The notes: generated from the sequence alone by a model not told the origin. Positions 23,379 through 32,609 are shown, numbered from the stretch's first letter. The stretch: 50,858 bases of DNA from CAZCSK01 sp964501265 (GCA_964501265.1 CAZCSK010000015.1:1-50858); one strand, 5' to 3'. Translations and numbers: made by a program.

Positions 23379-24260
23379 ATGGTCATGAAACGGGCAATTC
23401 AAGCCATCGATCCAGTTGGTCAGGCACATGCGGCGGCTGAGGCAGCGGCTGCCCAGTCTGGCGCGCAAATCCGAGGACTCGAGAATCGTGATGATTTGGC
23501 GGCGGCATCAACCGCTTTCAACCAGATCTGGCGAGTTTCCGAGGAACGCTCGATGATTGGGCCCGATCTTTTGCGCGCACTTTCGAAGTCCGGCAACTAT
23601 GTGGCCGGGGCCTTCCTTAAAGGTCATTTGGTCGGAGCGATCGTCGGGATCTTCGGAAAAGAAAACGGTGACTACAATCTTCACTCACACATTTTGGGAA
23701 TCTTGCCCGAAGCCCAAGGGCACAGCATCGGGTTTGCGCTGAAGCAGAATCAGCGCGCCTGGGCCCTTGCTCAGGGCATTGCCTTAGTTACTTGGACCTA
23801 CGACCCGCTTGTCCGTCGAAATGCCCACTTCAACATTACGAAGCTTGGAGCGGAAGCCGGCGCCTACTATCCGCATTTCTATGGAGAGATGACCGACGGC
23901 ATCAACTCCGGTGACGAATCGGACCGGATCTTGATCAAATGGTCACTGTTGTCGGAGCGTGCCATTGATGCCTCTGAAGGCCGCTTCGACGAAATCGACG
24001 ACAAAGCGCTCCTTGACGCGGGCGCCCATCAAGTCCTAAGGGAAGGGGCCGATGGTTTGCCGGTGGTGGAAGAAGCAACCAGCGCTGTGCTCTTGTGCCC
24101 CTTGCCCGCTGACATCGTATCGATCAGATCGAGCGATCACGCAAGGGCGCAGGCGTGGCGCCGCGCTGTTCGCCAGGTCTTGGAGGGGGCCGTGCTAGAG
24201 GGTTACACCGTTACTCGATTTACCCGGTCCGGTTCATACGTTCTGACGAAGGTGTCATAA
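23379..24260 (+). CDS. GNAT acetyl/succinyltransferase (COG3375-like)
   Basis: A protein of about 293 residues of the GNAT superfamily. IRGLENRDDLAAASTAFNQI, GNYVAGAFLKGHLVGAIVGI, LHSHILGILPEAQGHSIGFA (the acyl-CoA binding turn) and WTYDPLVRRNAHFNITKLGA match the COG3375 group. That group is often encoded next to N-succinylamino-acid racemases and is thought to succinylate amino acids. ATG at 23379 or 23385 is preferred; the TTG at 23313 adds an unlikely N-terminus running through the upstream regulatory region. Its TAA directly abuts the next start, so the two are co-translated. Confidence 0.8.
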   Translation: MVMKRAIQAIDPVGQAHAAAEAAAAQSGAQIRGLENRDDLAAASTAFNQIWRVSEERSMIGPDLLRALSKSGNYVAGAFLKGHLVGAIVGIFGKENGDYNLHSHILGILPEAQGHSIGFALKQNQRAWALAQGIALVTWTYDPLVRRNAHFNITKLGAEAGAYYPHFYGEMTDGINSGDESDRILIKWSLLSERAIDASEGRFDEIDDKALLDAGAHQVLREGADGLPVVEEATSAVLLCPLPADIVSIRSSDHARAQAWRRAVRQVLEGAVLEGYTVTRFTRSGSYVLTKVS

Positions 24261-25367
24261 GTGAAACTCAGCGGAGTTGAGCTACGGAGAATTCGTCTTC
24301 CTTTGGTTGGAGAGTTCCGCACCTCCTTCGGATCTCAAAGCGCGCGAGATGCCTTGTTAGTGCGCGCCGTCGCTCCCGACGGCGAGGGATGGGGTGAGTG
24401 TGTCGCTCTGGGGGCTCCGGTCTATTCACCGGAGTACGTGGATGGTGCCCAACATCTCATCCGCCATCACTTGCTGCCGGCTCTATTCGCCGAGGACGAA
24501 CTCACTGCAGAAAAGGTATCGCCAGCTCTATCGCACATAAAGGGCAATCCCATGGCCAAAGGGGCGCTGGAGATGGCGATCCTCGATTTGGAATTGCGCC
24601 AGCGCGACGAGTCACTTGCTGCGCATCTTGGGGCAGTCAAGCAGTGGGTGGACTGCGGCGTGTCCGTCGGAATCATGGACGACATCAACAAGCTGATCGA
24701 CAGCGTTGCGGGTTACCTCGATCAAGGTTACAAGCGCATCAAATTGAAAATCGAACCGGGATGGGACGTAGAGCCTGTGCGAGCGGTGCGCGAGCGCTTC
24801 GGCGACATCCCTCTTCAAGTCGACGCCAATACGGCCTACTCTTTGTCGGACGCGGTTCACTTGGCGCAACTCGACGAGTTTGACTTACTGCTGATCGAGC
24901 AGCCCTTCGACGAGGAGGAGGTGCGCGAACACGCCGAACTGGCGAAGCAGATACGAACTCCCGTGTGCCTGGATGAGTCCATAGAGTCCGCGAGGGACGC
25001 CACCGAGGCGATCGCCATGGGTGCCTGCTCAATCGTCAACATCAAGGCTGGACGTGTGGGCGGATACCTCGAGGCCAGGCGCGTGCATGACGTCTGCGCG
25101 GCAAAAGGCATACCGGTGTGGTGTGGCGGAATGCTCGAGACGGGGCTAGGACGGGCGGCCAACGTGGCGCTTGCAGCTTTGCCGAACTTCACGCTACCCG
25201 GCGATACGTCGGGTTCCGATCGCTACTTTGCTCAGGACATCACCGAGCCCTTCGTACTTGAAGAGGGGCGCTTGCGTGTGCCCACCGGGCCTGGCCTCGG
25301 AGTATCCATAAGACAGGATGTTTTGGATGAAGTTACGACATCGACCGAGTACGTTACGGAGGATTAG
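24261..25367 (+). CDS. OSBS / N-succinylamino-acid racemase (enolase superfamily)
   Basis: A 368-residue enolase-superfamily enzyme. The catalytic Lys pair is K161/K163 (RIKLKIEPGW), the metal ligands are D188 (QVDANTAY), E213 (LIEQPF) and D238 (CLDESI), and the second base is K262 (NIKAGRVGG). This set defines o-succinylbenzoate synthase (menC) and the promiscuous N-succinylamino-acid racemase. The adjacent GNAT, and the absence of men genes nearby, favour the racemase role (D- to L-amino acid conversion through N-succinyl intermediates). A menaquinone role cannot be excluded. The start is GTG at 24261, right after the GNAT stop. Confidence 0.85.
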   Translation: MKLSGVELRRIRLPLVGEFRTSFGSQSARDALLVRAVAPDGEGWGECVALGAPVYSPEYVDGAQHLIRHHLLPALFAEDELTAEKVSPALSHIKGNPMAKGALEMAILDLELRQRDESLAAHLGAVKQWVDCGVSVGIMDDINKLIDSVAGYLDQGYKRIKLKIEPGWDVEPVRAVRERFGDIPLQVDANTAYSLSDAVHLAQLDEFDLLLIEQPFDEEEVREHAELAKQIRTPVCLDESIESARDATEAIAMGACSIVNIKAGRVGGYLEARRVHDVCAAKGIPVWCGGMLETGLGRAANVALAALPNFTLPGDTSGSDRYFAQDITEPFVLEEGRLRVPTGPGLGVSIRQDVLDEVTTSTEYVTED

Positions 25368-25431
25368 CTAGGGGCGAGAACTCGAAGAATCAAAACGGAA
25401 TTCCGGGTTGGTGCGCTATCCTCCAGTCTTC

Positions 25432-26946
25432 ATGAAACCAGAAGTCGCTGCTCGGTTTGAAGCGCTGCAGGGCAAGCTGCCCGTCCTTTGGAAATCGATC
25501 GGGGCCCTGAACCAGGACGAGCAGACCATCGTCGTTGTGCCATCTCTATCGATCGACGCAGGGGATTGGGGACCTGGAGTCATGCAGGCTTATGAGGAGC
25601 GCTTCCTATTCCTGCTTCTGCTCCTGCGACAGCCGAAGGCACGGATGATCTACGTAACATCTCGAGCGATCCTTCCCAGCATTATCGACTACTACCTCGA
25701 CCTTCTTCCTGGCGTCATACCGAGCCATGCTCGGCGAAGGCTTCACCTTGTCGCGCCCGGAGATAGCTCTTCCCGGCCCCTATCGGAGAAACTGCTCGCT
25801 CGCCCCCGCCTAATCGAAGAGATTCGTAGCCTCATCCCAGACCATGATCGAGCACATCTTGTCCCGTACAACACGACAGAGTTGGAGCGCGACCTCGCCG
25901 TCGCTTTGGGAATCCCCATGTATGGAGCAGACCCTAAGTTCTTCGAACTTGGAACCAAGAGCGGTTGCAGACGGCTGTTCGCCGAAGAAGGGCTGAATCA
26001 CCCCATCGGGTTCGAGAATCTGAAAAGCCTCTCCGACTGCATCACGGCGACTGCCAAACTTCGAGCCGAAAAGCCGATCAACAAGATCGTGGTCAAATTG
26101 AACGAAGGGGTCTCAGGAGAGGGAAACGCGCAAGTCGATCTCGCGGGGTTGCCTTCCCCGGGTGATCCGAGCGAGAGCTCAGCGATCGAGGATCGCGTGC
26201 GCCGGATGCAACTCGTGGATTCCTCGAGTTCGTTCGATGATTTCATGGCGAAGCTGGACAAGGCTGGCGGTATCGTCGAGGAGCTTATCGAGGGCGAGGA
26301 GTTCAGGAGTCCGAGCGTCCAACTGCGGGTCACGCCTCTCGGGGACTTGGAGATCCTCTCAACTCACGACCAGTTGCTCGGCGGTGTCAGTGGCCAGGAA
26401 TACATCGGCTGCCGGTTCCCGGCAGATACGGCTTACGCTCCGATTATTACCGACGAGGCCGCCAAGATAGGGCGAAGGCTTGCGAATGAAGGTGTTATCG
26501 GGAGGTTTGCGCTCGACTTCGTGGTCGTGAAGTCGGCGGGGAAATGGCAACAGTACGCGATCGAGATCAACCTTCGAAAGGGTGGAACAACCCATCCATT
26601 TCTCACTCTTCAGTTCCTGACTGATGGCAAGTACGATCCCGAGCAGGCAGTGTTCCGAGCCCCGAACGGCAGGGAGAAGTTCTTCGTCGCAAGCGATCAT
26701 GTGGCCTCCCCCGCATACCGTGGGTTGAATGCCGACGACTTGTTCGACATCGCTGTGCGTCGAGGGTTGCATTTCGATCAGTCTCGTCAGACTGGTGTCG
26801 TTTTCCACATGATGAGTGCATTATCGGAGGCGGGTATGACCGGACTCACCGCCGTCGGAGAATCCCATTCCGAAGCTGACGAGTTGTACGATCGAACTGT
26901 TGGGATCCTCGACGAAGAGGCCTCTGGAGCGTTTGTCGGCCCTTAA
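25432..26946 (+). CDS. ATP-grasp peptide ligase, PGM1-like
   Basis: A protein of about 504 residues resembling the pheganomycin ligase PGM1 family. A pre-ATP-grasp domain (MKPEVAARFEALQGKLPVLW ... ILPSIIDYYLDLLPGVIPSH) is followed by an ATP-grasp core (NKIVVKLNEGVSGEGNAQVD, GGIVEELIEGEEFRSPSVQL, FALDFVVVKSAGKWQQYAIE, INLRKGGTTHPFLTL) and a PGM1-type C-terminal domain (GVVFHMMSALSEAGMTGLTA). Such ligases form amide bonds between a carboxylate and an amino-acid or peptide amine. The ATG at 25432 is chosen; TTG 25408 and GTG 25411 are alternatives. It stops 4 bases into the convergent amidotransferase gene. Adjacent to a racemase and an acyltransferase, it may build a modified peptide. Confidence 0.75.
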   Translation: MKPEVAARFEALQGKLPVLWKSIGALNQDEQTIVVVPSLSIDAGDWGPGVMQAYEERFLFLLLLLRQPKARMIYVTSRAILPSIIDYYLDLLPGVIPSHARRRLHLVAPGDSSSRPLSEKLLARPRLIEEIRSLIPDHDRAHLVPYNTTELERDLAVALGIPMYGADPKFFELGTKSGCRRLFAEEGLNHPIGFENLKSLSDCITATAKLRAEKPINKIVVKLNEGVSGEGNAQVDLAGLPSPGDPSESSAIEDRVRRMQLVDSSSSFDDFMAKLDKAGGIVEELIEGEEFRSPSVQLRVTPLGDLEILSTHDQLLGGVSGQEYIGCRFPADTAYAPIITDEAAKIGRRLANEGVIGRFALDFVVVKSAGKWQQYAIEINLRKGGTTHPFLTLQFLTDGKYDPEQAVFRAPNGREKFFVASDHVASPAYRGLNADDLFDIAVRRGLHFDQSRQTGVVFHMMSALSEAGMTGLTAVGESHSEADELYDRTVGILDEEASGAFVGP

Positions 26947-27677
26947 ATTTTACTTCTGAAAAGCGCCGCTTGTTCGACAAGTTCTACAAAGAGCGACTGC
27001 TGGGCTGGATCTTGCAGAGCGGTCATTTCCGGGTGCCACTGGACCCCAACCACCCACGAGCTATCCATCTCGACGGCCTCCAAGATCCCGTCATCAGCCC
27101 ATCCCACGGGGGTAAGCCCTTCGCCAAGCCGGTCGAGCGCCTGGTGATGGTGCGAGGAGCCCTCGATACGTTCGTTCGCCATGGTGCTAGCGACGAGTGA
27201 GCCTGACTTCAGATTGACCGAGTGGCTGGCCCACTCATCAAAGAATCCATGCTCGACTTTTGCCCGCGGTTCAATGTGTTGATCGAGAGTGCCTCCCAGC
27301 GCAACGTTCATGATCTGGACGCCCCGACAGATTGCCAACGTTGGAATCTCGCGCTCAATAGCGGCCCTCACGAGCTCGGCTTCGAACCCGTCGCGTTCCT
27401 CGGATACGCCGTAAACCTCAGGCACGGGATCTTGCCCGTAGAGCGAAGGGGCAACGTCCCCTCCTCCCATTAAAAGGAGGCCGTCAAAGCGATCGAGAAT
27501 CCAATTGGCCTCGTCTCGGTCGATCAGCCCTGGCACAAGGACCGCCTCGCGTCCTCCGGCGGCATGCAAGGCGTCGATATAGGTGCCCGGCATAGCGACC
27601 GCGCCGGTATACGGCCATTCCTTGATCCCTCCGGTTGCGACCGGGCGCCCCACCACCGCGATCATGGCTTTCATCAT
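26943..27677 (-). CDS. Class I glutamine amidotransferase-like hydrolase (peptidase C26)
   Basis: A 244-residue gamma-glutamyl-gamma-aminobutyrate hydrolase (PuuD-like) family protein. The nucleophile elbow is LAICRGVQIMNVALGG (Cys), and the catalytic His is in GVQWHPEM. The N-terminal AVVGRPVATGGIKEWPYTGA...YIDALHAAGG and DGLLLMGGGDVAPSLYG are family typical. It hydrolyses gamma-glutamyl bonds in small molecules. It converges on the ATP-grasp gene with a 4-base overlap, so a functional link to that cluster is possible but not proved by strand. The two start ATGs are at 27677 and 27674. Confidence 0.85.
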   Translation of the reverse strand: MMKAMIAVVGRPVATGGIKEWPYTGAVAMPGTYIDALHAAGGREAVLVPGLIDRDEANWILDRFDGLLLMGGGDVAPSLYGQDPVPEVYGVSEERDGFEAELVRAAIEREIPTLAICRGVQIMNVALGGTLDQHIEPRAKVEHGFFDEWASHSVNLKSGSLVASTMANERIEGSSHHHQALDRLGEGLTPVGWADDGILEAVEMDSSWVVGVQWHPEMTALQDPAQQSLFVELVEQAALFRSKI

Positions 27678-27744
27678 CTGAGCATAGCGTCTGCTCTTCG
27701 CTCAGTTACCGTCCGCCGACCACATAAGTGGCTACGATGACTCC

Positions 27745-28782
27745 ATGAAACGCCCAAGGCACGCTTACTCGACCGGGAATCCTTCGATTGACCGGCAACT
27801 TCGCGACTTAGTTGGGGAGTTGAACCCAACAGACGCAAGGCTTGTGTTCGAGTTGATGGCAACGTCTGTCCGTTTGGGTCAGCCACCCATCACCAGGCTC
27901 GATCGCAAGATCGCCAACACTGCCCTGAAGGAGATGCGTTACGCATTCAGCGTGTTTGCCCCTTACAGGCACATTCGCAAAGTATCTATCTTCGGCTCTG
28001 CCCGAATTTCGAAGAACGATCCGGATTATGCCAACACGCGGGACTTCTCGAGGCTCATCGCCACCCGCGGGTGGATGGTCGTTACAGGAGCGGGGCCCGG
28101 AATCATGGAAGCCGGGCACGAAGGTGCGGGGGGCGAGTTGTCCTTCGGTGTCAACATCCTTCTTCCATTCGAATCGCAGGCCAACCCCATAATCGCCGGG
28201 GATCCTAAGCTCATCAATTTCAAATACTTCTTCATCCGCAAGCTGGTATTCATCAAAGAGTCGGACGCGTTTGTGCTCCTACCGGGCGGCTTCGGAACGA
28301 TGGACGAGATGTTCGAATTGCTGACATTGATGCAAACGGGCAAGAGCGACCTGCACCCGATCATCATGCTCGACAGACCCGGTGGCACCTACTGGAAAGC
28401 GTTCGACCGCTACCTTCGTGAAGAGTTGTTGCGCCCGGGCTACATTTCAGAAAGTGATTTGGATCTATTCACCTACACCGATGACGTGACCAAGGCCGTG
28501 GCCGAGATCGAGAAGTTCTACAGCGTCTATCACTCTCAGCGTTTCGTGAACGGAAAGCTGGTTTTGCGATTGACGAGAGCCCCGGGACCAGATGAACTGA
28601 AGAGCCTGTCCAAAGAATTCGAAGATCTGATAGATGGGCCGATCGAGCCGGCCACTGCCTCGACTGCGGAGCTGCGAGACGGCGATGTTCCTGATTTGCC
28701 GAGGATCGCTTTGAACGTGGACCGCATGTTCGCCGGGCGCATGCGGCGTCTGATCGACCGTCTGAACGAGGGCCCGGGTTAG
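27745..28782 (+). CDS. LOG-family protein (TIGR00730-like nucleotide phosphoribohydrolase fold)
   Basis: A 345-residue protein of the lysine-decarboxylase-like LOG family. SIFGSARISKNDPDY and VVTGAGPGIMEAGHEGA form the nucleotide site. The diagnostic PGGFGTMDE starts at residue 180, followed by LLTLMQTGKSDLHPIIML. Family members cleave cytokinin or purine 5'-monophosphates to the base and ribose-5-phosphate. This one is longer than LOG proper (about 190 residues), with N- and C-terminal extensions as in the actinobacterial long form. The ATG at 27745 has no strong Shine-Dalgarno. The gene is followed within 3 bases by the LCP gene. Confidence 0.85.
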   Translation: MKRPRHAYSTGNPSIDRQLRDLVGELNPTDARLVFELMATSVRLGQPPITRLDRKIANTALKEMRYAFSVFAPYRHIRKVSIFGSARISKNDPDYANTRDFSRLIATRGWMVVTGAGPGIMEAGHEGAGGELSFGVNILLPFESQANPIIAGDPKLINFKYFFIRKLVFIKESDAFVLLPGGFGTMDEMFELLTLMQTGKSDLHPIIMLDRPGGTYWKAFDRYLREELLRPGYISESDLDLFTYTDDVTKAVAEIEKFYSVYHSQRFVNGKLVLRLTRAPGPDELKSLSKEFEDLIDGPIEPATASTAELRDGDVPDLPRIALNVDRMFAGRMRRLIDRLNEGPG

Positions 28783-28785
28783 CGA

Positions 28786-29973
28786 GTGGGTCTTGTAAAC
28801 CGGATTGAGCGTTCGCCGGTGTGGCTTCGATTCCTCGCACTTGGGACAGTGTTACTAACGGTCGCGATCTCGGCAGCATTTTTGGGCCCGCTCGACAAGC
28901 CACCTCAGATCGTTGTTGGCTTCGTCGCGCTTGACCCGATTCCTCTGGTCGTTGACGACGAGCCGGAACACCGTGAACCTCCCATTCTCGTTGAAAGCGT
29001 GACCAGAGACACTCGCCGTGGGGGCGGGGGCGTGCCAAGGTTCTCCAATCCCGGCACCAGGGGGCTTTGGCCCCCAAATGGCAAACCGCCCGGCCCCCCG
29101 CTCGCATACGCGGGAACCGTTGATGATTCCGGTGGCTTGCAGTTCGTCTTGGTCCTAGGAAGTGATGCGCGCTCGGGCGACCCCGCCGCGGCACGCGCGG
29201 ATTCGATCCACGTGCTGGCGCTCGATCCGGTGGCGCGCAAGGGCACCATCGTGGGAATTCCGCGTGATTCGTACGTCGATATACCGGGCCACGGCAAGCG
29301 CAAGATCAACGAGGCGCTGCCGCTAGGAGGACCTGCGCTCGCAGTTCGTACCGTGCGCAACCTGACCGGTATGCCGATCACCTATTACCTGCTGACTGCA
29401 TTCGAGGGATTCCGCGACATCATCGCCGACCTGGGCGGTGTCGACGCGCATGTTCCCTACGACATGAACGACGCCGACTCCGGCGCCTTCTTTCAGCGCG
29501 GATGGCATCGCATGGACGGGGGCCGCGCTCTTGCCTTCACCCGCAATCGGCATGTCCCCGCAGGCGACTTCGCGCGCTCGGAGAATCAAGGCCGCTTGAT
29601 GCTGGACGTTCTAAAGAAGTTGAGGGCGGAGACATCTGCACGTGAACAGGTCGAGATGTGGGTTCGCATTCTCTTTCGGCGTGTCCGCCTGGACATGTCA
29701 TTTGAGGAGGGCGTCCGGCTCGGTGTGCTGGGTCGGGTGACTGCCGCATCGCAACTCATCAACGTCGTGGCTCCCGGATCTACGGGCAACGCCGGGGGCG
29801 CGAGCGTCGTCTTTCTGGGCGACCAGGCAAGAGCCCTCTTCGACGATGTGCGCGCCGACGCGGTCGCCAACGGCAGCTATCCGAAGTTCGGTCCCGGGCC
29901 CCCGCCGGACGATTCCACCGAGCCGGAGCCATCCCCCAGTCCGAGCCCGGCCCTCCCGTTGCCCCTGCCCTAA
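28786..29973 (+). CDS. LCP (LytR-CpsA-Psr) family cell-wall glycopolymer ligase
   Basis: A 395-residue protein starting at GTG 28786. A short cytoplasmic N-terminus is followed by one membrane helix (LRFLALGTVLLTVAISAAFL), a linker with Pro/Gly, and the LCP domain: LQFVLVLGSDARSGD, AARADSIHVLALDP, GTIVGIPRDSYVDIPGHGKR-KINEAL and GRALAFTRNRHVPAGDFARS. The Arg and Asp residues in these motifs bind the pyrophosphate-lipid donor. It transfers wall polymers to peptidoglycan outside the membrane. The tail is Pro/Ser rich (PSPSPSPALPLPLP). It probably shares a transcript with the LOG gene. Confidence 0.9.
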   Translation: MGLVNRIERSPVWLRFLALGTVLLTVAISAAFLGPLDKPPQIVVGFVALDPIPLVVDDEPEHREPPILVESVTRDTRRGGGGVPRFSNPGTRGLWPPNGKPPGPPLAYAGTVDDSGGLQFVLVLGSDARSGDPAAARADSIHVLALDPVARKGTIVGIPRDSYVDIPGHGKRKINEALPLGGPALAVRTVRNLTGMPITYYLLTAFEGFRDIIADLGGVDAHVPYDMNDADSGAFFQRGWHRMDGGRALAFTRNRHVPAGDFARSENQGRLMLDVLKKLRAETSAREQVEMWVRILFRRVRLDMSFEEGVRLGVLGRVTAASQLINVVAPGSTGNAGGASVVFLGDQARALFDDVRADAVANGSYPKFGPGPPPDDSTEPEPSPSPSPALPLPLP

Positions 29974-29994
29974 CAGGCAGACTGGTATGTTTCG

Positions 29995-30729
29995 ATGTCA
30001 ATGAGCGCGATTGCAGTCGAAGGTCTAGTCAAGGAGTACAAGTCGAGGCGGCAGCGTGTCCGCGCGCTAAATGCTGTGAACGTCCGGGTCGGACAAGGAG
30101 AGTGCTTTGGCCTTCTCGGCCCCAACGGGGCCGGTAAGACAACTTTCGTCAAGTGCCTGCTCGGGTTGCTCAATCCGACCGCCGGCAGCATCGAGGTTTT
30201 CGGCCGAGCTCCGAGCGAGTCGGACGCCCGGCGAGATGTTGGGTTTGCGTCAGAGATTCCCGCCTTCCCGGGATTTTTGTCCGCTACGGAGGTCATGAAG
30301 TTTCATGCCGAACTGATCGGCCTGGGAGGAGAGGAGTCCGACCGCCAGATTCCCGAACTTCTGGCTCAGGCAGAGCTTGTGGATGGGCCCAAGCGCGTTA
30401 AAGCATTTTCGAAAGGAATGGTTAGGCGTCTGGCGTTGGCGCAATCGCTCCTGGGCCAACCGAAGTTGCTGATTCTCGATGAGCCGACGGCGGACCTTGA
30501 TCCGCTTGGCCGTCGTGACGTGCGCAATCTCCTGAGCGACCTCAAGGAAAAAGGTGTGACGATCGTTTTGAACTCGCACCTGCTCAGTGAAGTCGAACGA
30601 GTTTGCGACAGGGTAATGATTATTCACCAGGGCAATGTTTTGGCCGAAGGAAGTGTCGACGAGTTGGTCCCGGAAGGAAGCGACCTCGAGACGGTGTTCG
30701 TCGAACTCGTGGAGAAAGCGAAGTCATGA
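29995..30729 (+). CDS. ABC-2 type transporter ATPase
   Basis: A 244-residue ATPase. Walker A is LLGPNGAGKTT. The signature is FSKGMVRRLALAQSLL (variant of LSGGQ, as in NosF/CcmA-like exporters), Walker B is LLILDEPTADLDP, and the switch His is in VLNSHLLSEVERVCD. The ATG at 29995 follows the LCP gene closely. It is translationally coupled to the permease gene by a 4-base ATGA overlap. It would energise export or membrane insertion; the cargo is unknown. Confidence 0.9.
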   Translation: MSMSAIAVEGLVKEYKSRRQRVRALNAVNVRVGQGECFGLLGPNGAGKTTFVKCLLGLLNPTAGSIEVFGRAPSESDARRDVGFASEIPAFPGFLSATEVMKFHAELIGLGGEESDRQIPELLAQAELVDGPKRVKAFSKGMVRRLALAQSLLGQPKLLILDEPTADLDPLGRRDVRNLLSDLKEKGVTIVLNSHLLSEVERVCDRVMIIHQGNVLAEGSVDELVPEGSDLETVFVELVEKAKS

Positions 30730-31553
30730 GGACGGTGGCGGTGATTGCCAAGTCTGCGATTAAGGAGCACTCTCGGCGCAAACTGATTCTCATTGGAGTC
30801 ATCGTTTCGCTTTTGACCATGGCCCTTCTTCTTTACTTTGCCGTGACGAGCGATCAAACCGATGTTCTTTTCGGGCAACCCTCCCAAGGTGCGAGCGGTG
30901 CCACTATCGCGTCTTTTGCATCACTTGGGTTTTTGGGACTGTTTGCGCTCTTTGTTGCCCTCGCGGTATCGATGGGCAACGTCGGTCAGCCGTTCTCTAA
31001 CGGGGAGGCGACCCTGGTGCTGGCGAGGCCGGTGGCGCGCTGGCAATATGCCCTCGGAAGGCTGACAGCCAGCGTTGTAATCGTCATCGGCTTCTGCGCG
31101 CTGCTGGCCATCGAAATGCAAATCGTAAGTGTCGTCGGAGGCAGTGGGATAAGCGGCGACTTATGGCAGCACTGGGGAGCCGATGCATTCAACCTGTCTT
31201 TGATCGCCGCGATAACGACGCTGCTTTCAACTTTTATCAGCACCCCGATAGTAGTGGCGGTGATCTCTTTTTTTGTGAACCAAGTGGTCGGAGGTTTGAC
31301 GTTCTTGCACGGTCTTGTTAGCGCGAACGTCATCAAGGGGTTTGTGGCGAAGGTAGTTGAAGTCCTCTGGTACGTGACCCCCAAATACATTCAATCCGGG
31401 CTGAATAGAAGGGGAGCCGCCGCTGAAGGATCCCCCTCGAGCGAGATCGCCGAGATGTTCAGTAACAGCACAGGGATGACGATATGGGCGGTTGCTTATC
31501 TCATCGGGATTGTGGCCGTGATCGTGCTGCTCGTGAAACGCAAGGAGATATAA
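30726..31553 (+). CDS. ABC-2 type transporter permease
   Basis: A 275-residue integral membrane protein starting MRTVAVIAKSAIKEHSRRKL. Segments include LILIGVIVSLLTMALLLYFA, ATIASFASLGFLGLFALFVA, LTASVVIVIGFCALLAIEMQ, LSLIAAITTLLSTFIST and a C-terminal IWAVAYLIGIVAVIVLL. GEATLVLARPVARWQYALGR is the family-typical cytoplasmic motif of NosY/ABC-2 permeases. It pairs with the ATPase just upstream. Its stop is followed directly by a family B repeat. Confidence 0.85.
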   Translation: MRTVAVIAKSAIKEHSRRKLILIGVIVSLLTMALLLYFAVTSDQTDVLFGQPSQGASGATIASFASLGFLGLFALFVALAVSMGNVGQPFSNGEATLVLARPVARWQYALGRLTASVVIVIGFCALLAIEMQIVSVVGGSGISGDLWQHWGADAFNLSLIAAITTLLSTFISTPIVVAVISFFVNQVVGGLTFLHGLVSANVIKGFVAKVVEVLWYVTPKYIQSGLNRRGAAAEGSPSSEIAEMFSNSTGMTIWAVAYLIGIVAVIVLLVKRKEI

Positions 31554-31559
31554 GGCGGA

Positions 31560-31600
31560 CGATTCGGACAAATCGGGCTGGTAAAACCTGAGACACGCGC
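31560..31600 (+). repeat. Dispersed repeat, family B, copy 1
   Basis: CGGACAAATCGGGCTGG followed by seven variable bases and TGAGACACGCGC. The same arrangement is found inverted at 38694-38735. Copy 1 starts 7 bases after the ABC permease stop. Both copies have the same orientation relative to the gene they follow. Confidence 0.65.
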
Positions 31601-31630
31601 CTCCAGCGAGGGTTGGTAGGATTGGGGTCC

Positions 31631-32608
31631 ATGACGACCAGACGCCTGGCCGCCATCATTGCCTGCCTGGCATTGATCGTGATCCCCACAGCCCAAGCTC
31701 AAGCCGCGCCGACGCGCGCCCAGACCCAGGCCGAACTCGACCGTCTGGCCGATCAGATATCTCGTCACGATGAGGACTACAACGTGGCTCGAATTACTCT
31801 GACAAGGGTGGAGCGTCAGATTCGAGATGTCACTAAAGACAAGCAAGTAGCCGACGGACAACTTAAAGGCCTTCGAGCGAAGGCGTCGGCGCGGGCCGCG
31901 GCGATGTATCGCCTGGGATACGCGGACGTGCTGCTCGCCTTCTTTGGGTCTTCGAGCCCCTCTGAGTTTCAAAAGCGCATGGAAATTACATCTAAGGTGG
32001 GTGATTGGGAAGCGGGGCTCATGGATTCGCTCGAGATCGCCAACGAGCGCTCGGCCGATCGGGCCGAGTCGCTGCGCGCTGAACTTTCCCGGGCGCGGTC
32101 GATCCGTGACTCGATTGCCGCAAAGCGGTCGCTACTCCAATCTAAAGTCGCCGAACAGCGCAAGCTGCTCGATCGTATTGCCGCTGCGGAGGCGGCGGCT
32201 GCAAGGCCGAAACCCAAACCGGCGCCGGTAGTCGCGTTGCCCAATCTGCCCGTCTCCGGCAATGCCCGCGTCGCCTTGCAGACGGCTTACGCGCAGATTG
32301 GAAAACCATATCGGTGGGGGGCGGCGGGTCCCGACTCGTTCGACTGCTCAGGCCTGACTATGTTTTCTTGGCGCGCGGCCGGAGTTTCGCTGCCGCACTC
32401 ATCACGCGCTCAATTTTCGGCGACCAAGAGGGTCGCGCGGGGCGACCTGCAGCCGGGCGACCTGGTGTTCTTCGGATCACCCATCCATCACGTGGGTATG
32501 TACGTGGGAGGCAGCAGCATGATCAACTCACCTGAAACCGGTGAGTATGTTGGGATCAGGTCGATGGAGCGCCGGGACTACGTTGGCGCGGGGCGCCCGG
32601 GTGTTTAG
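31631..32608 (+). CDS. Secreted NlpC/P60 peptidoglycan hydrolase with N-terminal coiled coil
   Basis: A 325-residue protein starting MTTRRLAAIIACLALIVIPT. A signal peptide (cleavage near AQAQA-AP) is followed by a coiled-coil region (residues about 30-190: AELDRLADQISRHDEDYNVA ... SLLQSKVAEQRKLLDRIAAA), a Pro/Lys linker and the NlpC/P60 domain. The catalytic Cys239 is in DSFDCSGLT and His287 in IHHVGMYVGG. The layout matches RipA/CwlO-type hydrolases that cut stem peptides during wall growth. The ATG at 31631 is preferred over the TTG at 31613. Confidence 0.9.
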   Translation: MTTRRLAAIIACLALIVIPTAQAQAAPTRAQTQAELDRLADQISRHDEDYNVARITLTRVERQIRDVTKDKQVADGQLKGLRAKASARAAAMYRLGYADVLLAFFGSSSPSEFQKRMEITSKVGDWEAGLMDSLEIANERSADRAESLRAELSRARSIRDSIAAKRSLLQSKVAEQRKLLDRIAAAEAAAARPKPKPAPVVALPNLPVSGNARVALQTAYAQIGKPYRWGAAGPDSFDCSGLTMFSWRAAGVSLPHSSRAQFSATKRVARGDLQPGDLVFFGSPIHHVGMYVGGSSMINSPETGEYVGIRSMERRDYVGAGRPGV

Positions 32609-32609
32609 T

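Noticed and set aside
28469..29194. 241-codon minus-strand open frame
   Set aside because: Spans the LOG and LCP genes in the opposite sense; Arg/Ser/Pro-rich without any domain, typical of a GC-rich shadow frame.
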